Assembly (NCBI RefSeq): GCF_000010805.1
Contig: NC_012522.1
Location: forward strand, 620,001 to 684,000
Direction: 5' to 3'
Length of the DNA: 64,000 bases
Source of the DNA: Rhodococcus opacus B4
GTDB taxonomy: Bacteria > Actinomycetota > Actinomycetes > Mycobacteriales > Mycobacteriaceae
Shown here: positions 52,952 through 61,846 of the stretch, piece after piece
How positions within the stretch are numbered: position 1 is the stretch's first letter
How the letters are laid out: every line of letters begins with the position of its first letter
Position numbers and translations under genes: made by a program
The notes under the pieces: generated by a model
What the model was told of the DNA's origin: nothing
Database searches by the model: none
Seen by the model: the letters and a program-made list of their open reading frames with translations, nothing else

Positions 52952-54472
52952 TCAGCCGAGCAATTGCTGCCTGATCTCGTTCTTGAGGACCTTCCCGAGT
53001 TTGGAACGAGGCAGATCGGGCCAGACCAGGATCTCCTTCGGGGTCTTGACGCTGCCGATGCGCGCCTTCACGAACGCCGTGAGCGCGTCGGCCTCGATCG
53101 GTGTTCCGGCCCGCGCCTGGACGACGGCGACGACGCGTTCGCCCCACTTCTCGTCGGGGAGCCCGATCACCCCGCAGTCCTGGATCCCCGGATACGCCAT
53201 GAGCGCCTGTTCCACTTCGACGGAATAGACGTTGAATCCGCCGGTGATGATCATGTCCTTGGCACGGTCGACGATGTACAGGAAGTTGTCCTCGTCGAGG
53301 TATCCGATGTCGCCGGTGTGATGCCAGCCGTGTGCCGATGCCTCCTGCGTCGCAACGGGATTCTTGTAGTACCCCGCCATGACGAGTGAGCTGCGCACGA
53401 CCACTTCGCCTCGTTCACCTGCCGGCAGCAGGATTCCCTGCCCGTCCATGATCGCCACCGTGACCAGCGGGGAGGGTCGGCCCGCGGAGCTCAACCGGGC
53501 GGTCGCCACCGAGCCGTCCTCGTGGAAGTGGTCTTTCGGCGCCATCGTCGCGATCATCATCGGTGCCTCGCTCTGCCCGAACAGCTGGGCCATCACCGGC
53601 CCGATCCGGGTCAGCGCCTCGCTCAGCCGCGTCGGCGAGATCGGCGCCGCGCCGTACCAGAAGCATTGCAGCGAACCGAGGTCCGTCGTCTCCAGGTCGG
53701 CGTGGTCGAGCAGCATGTAGATCAGGGTCGGTGGGAGGAAGGTGTGGGTGACGCGGTCCCGGTCGATGTGCGCGAGGAACTGCCCGAGATCGGGCGCGGG
53801 CATGATGACCACCTGCCCGCCGAGGGTGAGGATCGGAAAGCACAGGACACCCGCCGCGTGGGTCAACGGCGCGAGCGCGAGGTACACCGGTCTGCCGTCG
53901 AACGGGTAACTCATCAGGGTCAACGCGGACATCGTCTCGATGTTCCGGCCGGTGAGCATCACCCCCTTCGGGCGTCCCGTCGTCCCGCCGGTACCGACGA
54001 TCAGCGCGAGGTCGTCGACGGGCTCGGCGTCGAGGCGTGCGGCACCCAGCCAGGTGTCGAAGGATTCGGCGTACGTCTCGTCGCCGTCGAGGCACACGAG
54101 CGTCGTGAGCAGCGGCAACTGCTCCCGGATCCGATCGACCAAGGGCGCGAACGCCTTCTGGAAGATCAGGCAGCGGCAGTCGAAGAGGTCGAGCAGGTCC
54201 CGATTCTCCGCCGCCTCGTTCCGGGGATTGATCGGGCACCACACCGCCCCCGCCCGGCTGATCCCGAACACGCAGGAGAACGCGGTCGGATCGTTGCCGG
54301 ACAGGACGGCCACCTTGTCGCCCGCGGCGATCCCCGACCGTGCCAGCGCCGCGGCGACCCGCCGGCTGAGGTCCTGGACGTCCGCGTACGACAGCGTCCG
54401 CTCGCCCATCGTCAGGCACGGCGACGACGGTCCGAGCGAGGCGCCCTTGTCGAGGTAGTCGGTCAAGCGCAT
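52952..54472 (-). CDS. AMP-binding acyl-CoA synthetase (FadD-like)
   Basis: ATP-dependent CoA ligase of 506 aa. Motifs of the ANL superfamily: LIVGTGGTTGRPKGVMLTGR (P-loop-like), the FGQSEAPMM and GERGEVVVRSSLVMAGYY adenylate motifs, the hinge GDIGYLDEDNFLYIVDRAKD, and a C-terminal catalytic Lys in PRSKLGKVLK. The acid substrate is unknown; neighbours (two Rossmann reductases) suggest activation of a carboxylic acid for degradation. Likely first reactions of a small catabolic operon read leftward from 56470. Confidence 0.9.
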   Translation of the reverse strand: MRLTDYLDKGASLGPSSPCLTMGERTLSYADVQDLSRRVAAALARSGIAAGDKVAVLSGNDPTAFSCVFGISRAGAVWCPINPRNEAAENRDLLDLFDCRCLIFQKAFAPLVDRIREQLPLLTTLVCLDGDETYAESFDTWLGAARLDAEPVDDLALIVGTGGTTGRPKGVMLTGRNIETMSALTLMSYPFDGRPVYLALAPLTHAAGVLCFPILTLGGQVVIMPAPDLGQFLAHIDRDRVTHTFLPPTLIYMLLDHADLETTDLGSLQCFWYGAAPISPTRLSEALTRIGPVMAQLFGQSEAPMMIATMAPKDHFHEDGSVATARLSSAGRPSPLVTVAIMDGQGILLPAGERGEVVVRSSLVMAGYYKNPVATQEASAHGWHHTGDIGYLDEDNFLYIVDRAKDMIITGGFNVYSVEVEQALMAYPGIQDCGVIGLPDEKWGERVVAVVQARAGTPIEADALTAFVKARIGSVKTPKEILVWPDLPRSKLGKVLKNEIRQQLLG

Positions 54473-54503
54473 CGTGCGACCCTCCTGACGGTCGGCCGGA
54501 CGA

Positions 54504-55625
54504 TCAGTTCTGCACGGTGACGACCGGCTCCATCACGAGACCGAAACTGCGCAGAATCCCGAGGAGTTCGCGATGACCGAATGCTTGGCACGCCGACGCG
54601 AGACCGGTCTTCTTCGGCGGCTGCTGCAACAGGGAGTGCGCTGCGTACGCCTGCAGGAGACCCGTCTGCTTGTAGTTGCAGTTGCCGTGGATGACGCAGT
54701 GCGCACGACCGAGCGGTCCCGACGCGTACACGGAGTCGAGGGACGTGTTGACGCGCGGGTTCTCCCGCGGCGGCATCCCGGCCTGCACGGAACCGGCGAT
54801 CTCCGCGAGCGCCGCGTCCTGCTCGTCCGCGGGGAGGGTCTTGATCTGCTCCTCGACCATCTTCTGCGTCGCGACGACGCCCTCCATGACGGAACGGTCG
54901 AACACGCCGCCCGCCGCCTTCACGTTGGCCACCCGCGGATCGTCCTTGAACCACACGGGATGGCAGGTCCCGCCCCAGGGCAGCGCGAGCGCCATCTGGT
55001 GCTGCCCCGGAACGACGACGTCGAATGTGGTACCGGGGTCCCACTTCGCATACCGGTTCTGCTCCAGGTAGTACCAGTCGGCCTTGAGGATCGTGAAGAT
55101 CGTCTGCGTGGACGCGTAGGTGGGAAAACCCTTCCACAGCACCAGGATGTCGAGTGTGTCCAACCCCGGCGTCTCCAATGCGATGTTCGCGGCGATCTCG
55201 CCGGTCGTGTACATCTGGGCGACTCCGGGAGACAGCAGCAGACCCTTCTCGGCGAACTGGTCGCCGAACTTCGCCTGCACGTCCAGAACCCAGTCCTGCT
55301 CACCGGTCGTGTCGGTGTAGTGACATCCGGCGGCGAGGGCCGCCTCGACGACGACGGCACCGTACTTGATGAACGGACCTACCATGTTGCTGACCACCCG
55401 TGCCCCGCTGAACAGTTCGGTCAGCGCCGGGACGGTGTGCTCCACCTCGACCACGTCGTGGTCGACGGTGTCCAGGCCGGGAACGCGGTCCAGCACTTCC
55501 TGGATCCGCTTCTTGTCCCGTCCCGCGGCGACGAACGGAATGTTGAACTCGCGCAGGTATTCACACACGAGCCGTCCGGTGTAGCCGGAGACTCCGTAGA
55601 CGATGACGGGTTTCTTGTCGGTCAT
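54504..55625 (-). CDS. Saccharopine-dehydrogenase-like NAD(P)-binding protein
   Basis: Protein of 373 aa. The N-terminal Rossmann fold is KPVIVYGVSGYTGRLVCEYL with IPFVAAGRDKKRIQEVLDRV, then SNMVGPFIKYGAVVVEAAL and CHYTDTTGEQDW, all as in saccharopine-dehydrogenase-like reductases. The C-terminal region differs from the paralogue at 33753. No lysine-pathway neighbours exist; it travels here with an acyl-CoA ligase and an SDR, so a reductase for their shared substrate is inferred. Confidence 0.8.
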   Translation of the reverse strand: MTDKKPVIVYGVSGYTGRLVCEYLREFNIPFVAAGRDKKRIQEVLDRVPGLDTVDHDVVEVEHTVPALTELFSGARVVSNMVGPFIKYGAVVVEAALAAGCHYTDTTGEQDWVLDVQAKFGDQFAEKGLLLSPGVAQMYTTGEIAANIALETPGLDTLDILVLWKGFPTYASTQTIFTILKADWYYLEQNRYAKWDPGTTFDVVVPGQHQMALALPWGGTCHPVWFKDDPRVANVKAAGGVFDRSVMEGVVATQKMVEEQIKTLPADEQDAALAEIAGSVQAGMPPRENPRVNTSLDSVYASGPLGRAHCVIHGNCNYKQTGLLQAYAAHSLLQQPPKKTGLASACQAFGHRELLGILRSFGLVMEPVVTVQN

Positions 55626-55666
55626 GGCGTGCCTTTCGAAATGTGAGAGGTGTCCGGGGAGTTCGG

Positions 55667-56470
55667 CTACATGCCCATGCCACCGTCGACCGGCAGGCCG
55701 ATTCCGGTGACGAAGCGGGCGGCGTCGGAGGCCAGGAAGACGACGGTGTCGGCGATGTCCGCGACCTCACCGAGCCGCCCGAGCGGGGTCAGGCCGATCA
55801 CGTCGGCGACCGCGGCGTCGGCACTGGGCCACAGACCGAGCCTCTCCATGTCCGCGGCCAGCCCGAGTCCCATCTCCGTGGCGACCAGCCCGGGGTACAC
55901 GCAGTTCACGCGGACGCCGTACCCCAGTTTTCCCGCCTCCTGAGCCGCGACCCGGGTCAGCCGGTCGACCGCCGACTTGGTGGCGGAATAGCCGGCGATG
56001 CCGGGGAACGGAATGGTCGCGGCCACCGACGAGACATTGACGATCGACCCTCCCGCACCCGCGGCGCCGCCGGGACGCATCGCACGCAGACCGTGCTTCA
56101 GGCCGAGCGCGACACCGAGGATGTTCACGTCGCACATCCGGCGGACGTCGGCGGGGTCGATGTCGACCACGAGTGACGAGATCTCGATGCCGGCGTTGTT
56201 GATCAGGAGGTCGAGTCCGCCGAGTTGCTCCACGGTGGCGGCGACGGCGCGCTCCCAGTTGCCGTCGTCGGTGACATCGAGGGTCACGAATCCGGTGTCG
56301 ACGCCGGACTTCCCGAGGGAGTCGGCCGTTGCGCGTCCCTCCTCCTCGAGAACGTCGCCGATCACCACCGCCGCACCGGCGTCGGCGAGGGCAGCGGCCA
56401 TTCCCGCCCCCAGCCCCTTCGCACCGCCGGTGACCAGCGCTTTTCGTCCTGCAAGATCACGCACGCTCAT
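55667..56470 (-). CDS. Short-chain dehydrogenase/reductase
   Basis: Classical SDR of 267 aa with all hallmarks: ALVTGGAKGLGAGMA cofactor motif, NNAGI, catalytic Ser in IVNVSSVAAT and YSATKSAVD (Y-x3-K). The acidic VIGDVLEEEG after strand 2 indicates NAD preference. The ATG at 56470 is used; a GTG six codons upstream is possible. First gene of the leftward set and divergent from TetR across the operator region, so it is the probable TetR target. Confidence 0.92.
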   Translation of the reverse strand: MSVRDLAGRKALVTGGAKGLGAGMAAALADAGAAVVIGDVLEEEGRATADSLGKSGVDTGFVTLDVTDDGNWERAVAATVEQLGGLDLLINNAGIEISSLVVDIDPADVRRMCDVNILGVALGLKHGLRAMRPGGAAGAGGSIVNVSSVAATIPFPGIAGYSATKSAVDRLTRVAAQEAGKLGYGVRVNCVYPGLVATEMGLGLAADMERLGLWPSADAAVADVIGLTPLGRLGEVADIADTVVFLASDAARFVTGIGLPVDGGMGM

Positions 56471-56560
56471 TCCGACCTGCCTTCGCACCGAGACGATTCG
56501 CGGAAACCACGTCGCGAGACACTGTTCGCATTGTGGTGTGAATCACAGCGTATTCAACTT

Positions 56561-56618
56561 TGGACGACTGTCAAGATTTCCCTTGACGACTGTCAAGATT
56601 TTGTTGCACAGTCGTCAA
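56561..56618. promoter_or_regulatory. Operator cluster: TTGAC-N4-GTCAA dyads between SDR and TetR genes
   Basis: Three copies of one motif in 58 bp. Site 1 is TGGACGACTGTCAA (56561-56574), one mismatch from a dyad. Site 2 is the perfect dyad TTGACGACTGTCAA (56583-56596). Site 3 is a reversed half, ACAGTCGTCAA (56608-56618), which also forms a larger inverted repeat with site 2. Site centres 1 and 2 are 22 bp apart, two helical turns. The divergent TetR is the natural binder; inferred. Confidence 0.7.
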
Positions 56619-56680
56619 GGAGCGCGGGCTAGACTGATGCACACCGTGCTGAACTCCGCGAGCCGAACAGGAAGAATGCC

Positions 56681-57316
56681 GTGACACCCGTCGCCGAGAA
56701 GAACGCCGACCGGGTTTCGCGCCGCCAGGTCGACAAATTCGCCGAGCGCCGGGATCAACTCGCCGAGGCCGCGTTGCAGACCCTCTCGGAACTCGGCTAC
56801 GCCCGCACCAGCCTTCGGGAGATCGCTCAGAACTCCGAGTTCTCCCACGGCGTTCTGCACTACTACTTCAGCGACAAGGTCGATCTGATCACGCACTGCG
56901 TCCGCCATTACAAGGCGCGCTGCGTCACGCGCTACGACGGCGTGGTCGCCACGGCGCAGACGTCCGACGAGTTGAAGGCGGGATTCGGCCGGGTACTCGT
57001 GGATTCGCTGCGCGGCGAGGCCTCGATGCATCGCCTCTGGTACGACCTCCGCTCGCAGTCGCTGTTCGAGGAGTCGTTCCGCGCAGACGTCGCCGCGATC
57101 GACAAGAGTCTCGAAAACATGATCTGGCGCATCGTTTCCCGATACGCGGAACTGGCAGGACGCACGATCACGATCGCCCCGCCCACCATGTACGCCGTGT
57201 TCGACGGGCTGTTCCAGCAGAGTCTCGCCGGGTATCTGTCGGGCGACGACTCGGCGGCGGACGCCCTCGCCGACAACGTCGATCAGGTACTGGCGCTCGT
57301 CATTCCGGCACGGTAG
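56681..57316 (+). CDS. TetR-family transcriptional regulator
   Basis: Regulator of 211 aa. The N-terminal HTH is SELGYARTSLREIAQNSEFS then HGVLHYYFSDKVDLITHCV (residues ~36-75), ahead of a helical ligand-binding domain (DGLFQQSLAGYLSGDDSAAD). The start is GTG at 56681 after AGGAAG. Divergent from the SDR-to-ligase gene set; it likely represses it until an acyl or CoA-linked intermediate binds. The SRPBCC gene is convergent, 6 bp away. Confidence 0.9.
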   Translation: MTPVAEKNADRVSRRQVDKFAERRDQLAEAALQTLSELGYARTSLREIAQNSEFSHGVLHYYFSDKVDLITHCVRHYKARCVTRYDGVVATAQTSDELKAGFGRVLVDSLRGEASMHRLWYDLRSQSLFEESFRADVAAIDKSLENMIWRIVSRYAELAGRTITIAPPTMYAVFDGLFQQSLAGYLSGDDSAADALADNVDQVLALVIPAR

Positions 57317-57322
57317 GGCGGG

Positions 57323-57763
57323 TCACTTCTCCGCGGCGACCTTGATCCGCTGGGCGAACGCGGGTGCGTCCTTGCGTGCCGCCCGCAGTGCGAGGGGCGC
57401 GATCAGTCTTCCGATTCCGTGCCCCTCCAGCACGTTGAAGATCGTCACCTTGGTGCCCGCGCCCGACGGTTCGAGATCGTAGCCGCCCTCTTTCGCGGTC
57501 ACGGTGTTCGTCGATCGCTCCGCCCAGCGAATCCTCCGCGGCGCCTCGAATTCGGTGATCTCGAACTCCCGCTTCGTGGTCATTCCCGCATCCTTGACGG
57601 TGCTGACGAAGACGGTGCCGACTCCGGGCGGCCCGTCGGTCTTCTTCACGATCTCCTGGACCCGCGGACTGAACTCCCGGTCGTTGACCCCGGCGGCGAG
57701 GTACTCGAACACTTCCTCGATGGGGCGATCGATCACCACAGTGCCTTCGAACCGTCCAGCCAT
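57323..57763 (-). CDS. SRPBCC family (START-like) protein
   Basis: Protein of 146 aa with the START/Bet v1-like fold: FEGTVVIDRPIEEVFEYLAA at the N-terminus, VNDREFSPRVQEI, and FEAPRRIRWAERS, ending in a long helix (APLALRAARKDAPAFAQRI). It is predicted to bind a hydrophobic ligand; function unknown. It may belong functionally to the adjacent reductase/ligase set. Confidence 0.85.
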   Translation of the reverse strand: MAGRFEGTVVIDRPIEEVFEYLAAGVNDREFSPRVQEIVKKTDGPPGVGTVFVSTVKDAGMTTKREFEITEFEAPRRIRWAERSTNTVTAKEGGYDLEPSGAGTKVTIFNVLEGHGIGRLIAPLALRAARKDAPAFAQRIKVAAEK

Positions 57764-57860
57764 GCCAGCCTCCCGTTTCCGTGACCTGCCGGGTTCCGAC
57801 AGTACTCGCGCCGAGGCCGGTGCGCGGTCACATCGCCGCCGGGCCGTCGGTCATAGAAGT

Positions 57861-58091
57861 GACGCCGCCGCCCGCACCATCGGCGAGACCGTCGGAGCGT
57901 TCGTGCTGATCGCCGCCGTCGCGACCTCGCGGTCCCGGTACGTGATGGCAACGAATTCCCCTGTGGCCGAGGCACTCACCTCCGGTTTTCAGCGAGTGTT
58001 ACTGGCGAGCAGCATCTTCCTCGTCGCCGCAGCACTGATCGCGCTGCGCACCGGCAACACCCGCGGAGACTGCACGGCGCGAACGAAATGA
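57861..58091 (+). pseudogene. Remnant: C-terminal end of a DHA2-type MFS transporter
   Basis: Only the last ~75 residues of a major-facilitator drug exporter can be recognised: ARTIGETVGAFVLIAAVATS, then ALTSGFQRVLLASSIFLVAA and the typical tail ALIALRTGNTRGD before the TGA. No start codon or preceding eleven-plus helices are present; upstream sequence is the antisense flank of the SRPBCC gene. A deletion relic. Confidence 0.6.
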
Positions 58092-58105
58092 CCACGGCGG
58101 GCTCG

Positions 58106-58631
58106 TCAGTCGAGGTTCTCGACGACGAGCCCGGCGAGGCGGTCCCGGTCGGCGAGGATATCGATTTCCACGATCATCCCCTGCCGGACCGTGACGCCCA
58201 GGACGGACAGCAGTTGTCCGTCGGAGATCGCGACCACTCCGGCAGTCCCGTTGACGAGGGCCGGATTCGCGAACCGAGCCAACCGCGCAAACCCGAGAAC
58301 CCGGCCCGCGACGGTCTCCGCGCCGCGCACCACCGGGGACGCACCGGCCGGGATTTCTCCGGTATCGGCCCGGAGCACCACATCCGGATCGAGCAGCGAC
58401 AGAAGTGCGTCGAAGTCACCGCCCCTCGCGGCTGCCAGAAACGCGTCGACGACCGCACTCTGCCGGACCGGGTCGGTGTCGTCGGGAGCGGGCGCTCCCT
58501 GCAGTCGACGGCGTGCGCGGCCGGCCAGCGGGCGGCCGGCAACCGGGGATCGATCGCAGCCAGGATTCCTGCACCGCATCCTCGGCCTCGCTGAGCGATC
58601 CGAGCATCCGGTAGGCCACCGCCCGCAGGTG
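58106..58631 (-). pseudogene. Remnant of an ECF41-type sigma factor (SigJ-like) with SnoaL-like C-terminus
   Basis: Two disconnected pieces of one gene. Piece 1 (58631 to about 58566) reads HLRAVAYRMLGSLSEAEDAV, the start of sigma region 2, directly preceded by an in-frame TAG. Piece 2 (about 58540-58106, another frame) reads RQSAVVDAFLAAARGGDFDA and LLSLLDPDVVLRAD, the SnoaL-like C-terminal domain, and ends VVENLD. The rest of region 2 and all of region 4 are missing, so it cannot work as a sigma factor. Confidence 0.68.
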
Positions 58632-58719
58632 CTAATGCATCCAGTTTCCCCGGTTCCGCTGTCGGATATCGCCGTGGTTAACTGAAATGACGCTCACAGT
58701 CTCTGAAGGGCTGGACGGC

Positions 58720-59481
58720 ATGTCGAAAGCTCAGCACGTCGGACGTCTGTTCCTCGTCTCGGTACTCGCGGCACTTGCCGTGTGCGGAGTGAGCGTCGCC
58801 GCGTCGGCGGCGCCCCCGGCCGTCACCGGGAAGATCCTCGCGCCGGCCCTCACCCCCGCGAGCGGTCAGGTCGTCGGCATCGCCCATCCGGTCGTCGTCC
58901 GGTTCACGTCCCCGGTTCCCGATCGCGCGCTCGCCGAGCGTGGTGTCCGGATCACCCCGTCGACGCCCGTACCCGGGCAGTTCTCCTGGATCGACGACCG
59001 CACCCTGCAATGGAACCCGGACCGCTTCTGGCCGGCGAACACCGCAGTGACCGTCGAGGCGGCGGGCGCGAGATCGCAGTTCCAGGTCGGTGACGCACTC
59101 GTCGCAGTCGCGAACACGACGACGCACCAGTTCACCGTGAGCATCAACGACCAGATCGTGCAGACGATGCCCGCGTCGATGGGCAAACCCGGATACGAGA
59201 CACCACTCGGGACCTTCCCCGTCATCGAGCAGTTCCGCGACATGATCATGGACTCGTCGACGTACGGTGTCCCGATCGACGACGAGGAGGGCTACCGCCT
59301 CTACGTCGAATACGCCACCCGCATCACGTGGGGCGGGATCTTCGTGCACGCCGCACCGTGGTCGGTGGGTTCACAGGGCTTCGAGAACGTCAGCCACGGC
59401 TGCATCAACCTCAGCACCGAGAACGCGCGGTGGTTCTACGACAACGCCAAGATCGGCGACCCCGTCATCGTCACGTCGTGA
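58720..59481 (+). CDS. L,D-transpeptidase (YkuD domain)
   Basis: Secreted peptidoglycan cross-linking enzyme of 253 aa. A signal peptide (VGRLFLVSVLAALAVCGVSV, cleavage near ASAAPP) is followed by a Big5/Ig-like domain (HPVVVRFTSPVPDRALAERG ... STPVPGQFSWIDDRTLQWNP) and the YkuD domain with the catalytic SHGCINLS (Cys ~228). The architecture matches mycobacterial LdtMt type, short form with one Ig-like domain. ATG at 58720 is preferred because GAAGGG lies upstream and it begins just before the signal peptide; ATG at 58687 is also in frame. Confidence 0.92.
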   Translation: MSKAQHVGRLFLVSVLAALAVCGVSVAASAAPPAVTGKILAPALTPASGQVVGIAHPVVVRFTSPVPDRALAERGVRITPSTPVPGQFSWIDDRTLQWNPDRFWPANTAVTVEAAGARSQFQVGDALVAVANTTTHQFTVSINDQIVQTMPASMGKPGYETPLGTFPVIEQFRDMIMDSSTYGVPIDDEEGYRLYVEYATRITWGGIFVHAAPWSVGSQGFENVSHGCINLSTENARWFYDNAKIGDPVIVTS

Positions 59482-59527
59482 GCCCCGGGCTCGAGACACA
59501 GAACGCACGGGTGCCGGAGACACAGAA

Positions 59528-59559
59528 AAGGCGGCTTCCCGTTTCCGGGAAACCGCCTT
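59528..59559. terminator. Terminator after L,D-transpeptidase / before tRNA-Pro 3' end
   Basis: Stem AAGGCGGCTTCCCG / CGGGAAACCGCCTT with one mismatch and a TTTC loop, 46 bp after the transpeptidase stop and 13 bp from the 3' end of the convergent tRNA-Pro. It can serve both directions. Confidence 0.8.
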
Positions 59560-59572
59560 CGCCGATCATTGG

Positions 59573-59646
<74 letters not shown>

Positions 59647-59732
59647 TCCACACCCTCGTTCAGGTGCTCGATGAGATTACATCAGTGGCAGTCCGTAACG
59701 CTAATCGCCTGGTCAGAGCCCATTCTGTCGGA

Positions 59733-61160
59733 TCAACGACTCCGTCGCTCACGCTTTTCGCGCACCCGCACCGAGATGCGGACGGGACTGCCGTCGAAAT
59801 TGAACTCCTCACGCAGACGCCGCTCCAGGAACCGGCGGTACCCCGCCTCGAGGAACCCGGTCGTGAACAGCACGAACGTCGGGGGACGCGTTCCGGCCTG
59901 CGTGGCGAACATCACGCGCGGCAACCTGCCACCGCGCATCGGCGGCGGCGTCGCGGCGACGACTTCCTTGAGCCACGTGTTGAGCCGGCCCGTCGGAATG
60001 CGCTTGTCCCACGATTCCAGCGCCGTGTCGAGTGCGGGCACCAGCTTCTGCACCGCGCGTCCCGTCTGCGCCGAGATGTTCACGCGCTGCGCCCACGGCA
60101 CCCGCACCAGATCCCGATCGACTTCACGGTCGAGCTGAAGCCGCCGGTCCTCGTCCACGAGATCCCACTTGTTGAACGCGATGACAAGGGCCCGGCCGGC
60201 GTCGGCGACCATGCTCAGCACACGCAGGTCCTGCTCGGAGATCGGCTCGGACGCGTCGATCAGCAGAATCGCGACCTCGGCCGCCTCGATGGCGCTCTTC
60301 GTCCGCAGCGACGCGTAGAACTCGGCACCGCTGGCGTGGCTGACCCGCTTGCGCAGACCGGCGGTGTCGACGAAACGCCACGGTCTGCCACCGAGTTCCA
60401 CGATCGAGTCGACCGGATCGACTGTGGTGCCCGCGACGTTGTGGACCACCGAACGCTCGTCGCCCGACAGCTTGTTCAGCAGGCTCGACTTCCCGACGTT
60501 CGGCTTCCCGACCAGAGCCACACGCCGCGGTCCGCCGCCGGGGATGCCTTCCCGCGGGGTCTCCGGCAGGGCGGCGAGCACCTCGTCGAGGAGATCACCC
60601 GTACCGCGACCGTGCGTCGCGCTCACCGAGTGCGGCTGACCGAGCCCCAGCGACCACAGTGCGGCCACCTCGGATTCGGTGCGGCCGTCGTCCACCTTGT
60701 TGGCCACCAGCAGAACCGGCGTCTTGGACCGGCGCAGCACCTTGGCCACGGCCTCGTCGGTCGCGGTGGCGCCGACGACGGCGTCGACCACGAGGAGGAT
60801 CGCGTCCGCGGTCTGCATCGCCAGCTCGGCCTGCCGGGCCACGGACTGCTGCAGGCCCTTGGCGTCGGGTTCCCAGCCGCCGGTGTCCTGCACCATGAAG
60901 CGGCGTCCGCTCCAGTTCGCCTCGTACGAGACCCGGTCCCGGGTCACACCCGGAATGTCCTCGACGACGGCCTCACGGCGGCCGATGATCCGGTTCACGA
61001 GCGTCGACTTACCGACGTTCGGGCGCCCGACCACGGCGAGGGTCGGAACCGGGACGTGGGCTTCCCCGTCGCCGCCGTCTTCGAGGTCGAGGACCTCCCA
61101 GTCGGATTCCTCACTCCAGGTGCCGTCGCCTGCGAACTCGGTGGTGAATTGTTCGGTCAC
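59733..61160 (-). CDS. der: Ribosome-associated GTPase Der (EngA)
   Basis: Double-GTPase of 475 aa needed for 50S assembly. G-domain 1 has [19 protein letters not shown] and NKVD; G-domain 2 has [19 protein letters not shown] and NKWD; the KH-like C-terminal domain follows ([20 protein letters not shown]). An acidic N-terminal extension of ~40 residues is typical of actinobacteria. The start overlaps the cmk stop by four bases. Rv1713-like block. Confidence 0.97.
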   Translation of the reverse strand: MTEQFTTEFAGDGTWSEESDWEVLDLEDGGDGEAHVPVPTLAVVGRPNVGKSTLVNRIIGRREAVVEDIPGVTRDRVSYEANWSGRRFMVQDTGGWEPDAKGLQQSVARQAELAMQTADAILLVVDAVVGATATDEAVAKVLRRSKTPVLLVANKVDDGRTESEVAALWSLGLGQPHSVSATHGRGTGDLLDEVLAALPETPREGIPGGGPRRVALVGKPNVGKSSLLNKLSGDERSVVHNVAGTTVDPVDSIVELGGRPWRFVDTAGLRKRVSHASGAEFYASLRTKSAIEAAEVAILLIDASEPISEQDLRVLSMVADAGRALVIAFNKWDLVDEDRRLQLDREVDRDLVRVPWAQRVNISAQTGRAVQKLVPALDTALESWDKRIPTGRLNTWLKEVVAATPPPMRGGRLPRVMFATQAGTRPPTFVLFTTGFLEAGYRRFLERRLREEFNFDGSPVRISVRVREKRERRSR

Positions 61161-61846
61161 TGCCCTACTCCACTTCTTTCGCTTACCACCAGCAGCAACC
61201 TGCCGATCACGTCGTCGATTCCGAGTTCGCTGGTGTCGACCAGCACGGAATCGTCGGCCGGCCGCAGCGGCGACACGGCGCGCGTGGAGTCGAGGTGGTC
61301 ACGACGCTGCACATCGGCCAGCACGGCCGCGAAGTCGTCGCCTCGTCCTTCCGCGAGATTCTGCGCATTTCTGCGCTGCGCCCGGGCTTCTGCCGAGGCG
61401 GTCAGGTAGATCTTCACATCGGCATCGGGAAGCACGACGGTGCCGATGTCCCGGCCCTCGACGACGATCCGTCCGGCCTCGCAAGCAAGGCGACGCTGCG
61501 CCGCGACGAGCAGTTCACGCACCGCGGGAACGGCGGAGACGGCGGAGACGGCCTTGGTCACCGCGTCGCCGCGGATCTCCTCCCCCACGTCCTCGCCGTC
61601 GAGCAGAACCTGCTCGCCCGCCGGGTCGGTTCCGATCGACCAGGGCAAACCGACGGTCGCGTCGGCGATCGCGTCGGGGTCGGCGAGATCCACACCCTTC
61701 CGCAGCACATGCAGCGTCGCGATCCGGTACATGGCTCCGGTGTCGAGGTAGCGGGCGCCGAGCCGCCGCGCCAGCATCCGCGAGACGCTCGACTTCCCGG
61801 TTCCGGACGGGCCGTCCATCGCGACGATCAACGACGAGGTACTCAC
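61157..61846 (-). CDS. cmk: Cytidylate kinase
   Basis: CMP/dCMP kinase of 229 aa. P-loop [18 protein letters not shown], the substrate-binding [13 protein letters not shown] and [20 protein letters not shown], and the LID region ARAQRRN are all present. GTG start at 61846 overlaps the rluB stop (GTGA). Operon order rluB-cmk-der is as in mycobacteria. Confidence 0.97.
   Translation of the reverse strand: MSTSSLIVAMDGPSGTGKSSVSRMLARRLGARYLDTGAMYRIATLHVLRKGVDLADPDAIADATVGLPWSIGTDPAGEQVLLDGEDVGEEIRGDAVTKAVSAVSAVPAVRELLVAAQRRLACEAGRIVVEGRDIGTVVLPDADVKIYLTASAEARAQRRNAQNLAEGRGDDFAAVLADVQRRDHLDSTRAVSPLRPADDSVLVDTSELGIDDVIGRLLLVVSERSGVGQ

Noticed and set aside
58106..58579. SnoaL-like frame as an intact gene
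   Set aside because: Upstream part reads as noise and matches the position of missing sigma-factor regions; treated as the end of a deleted ECF41 sigma gene, although independent expression is not excluded.
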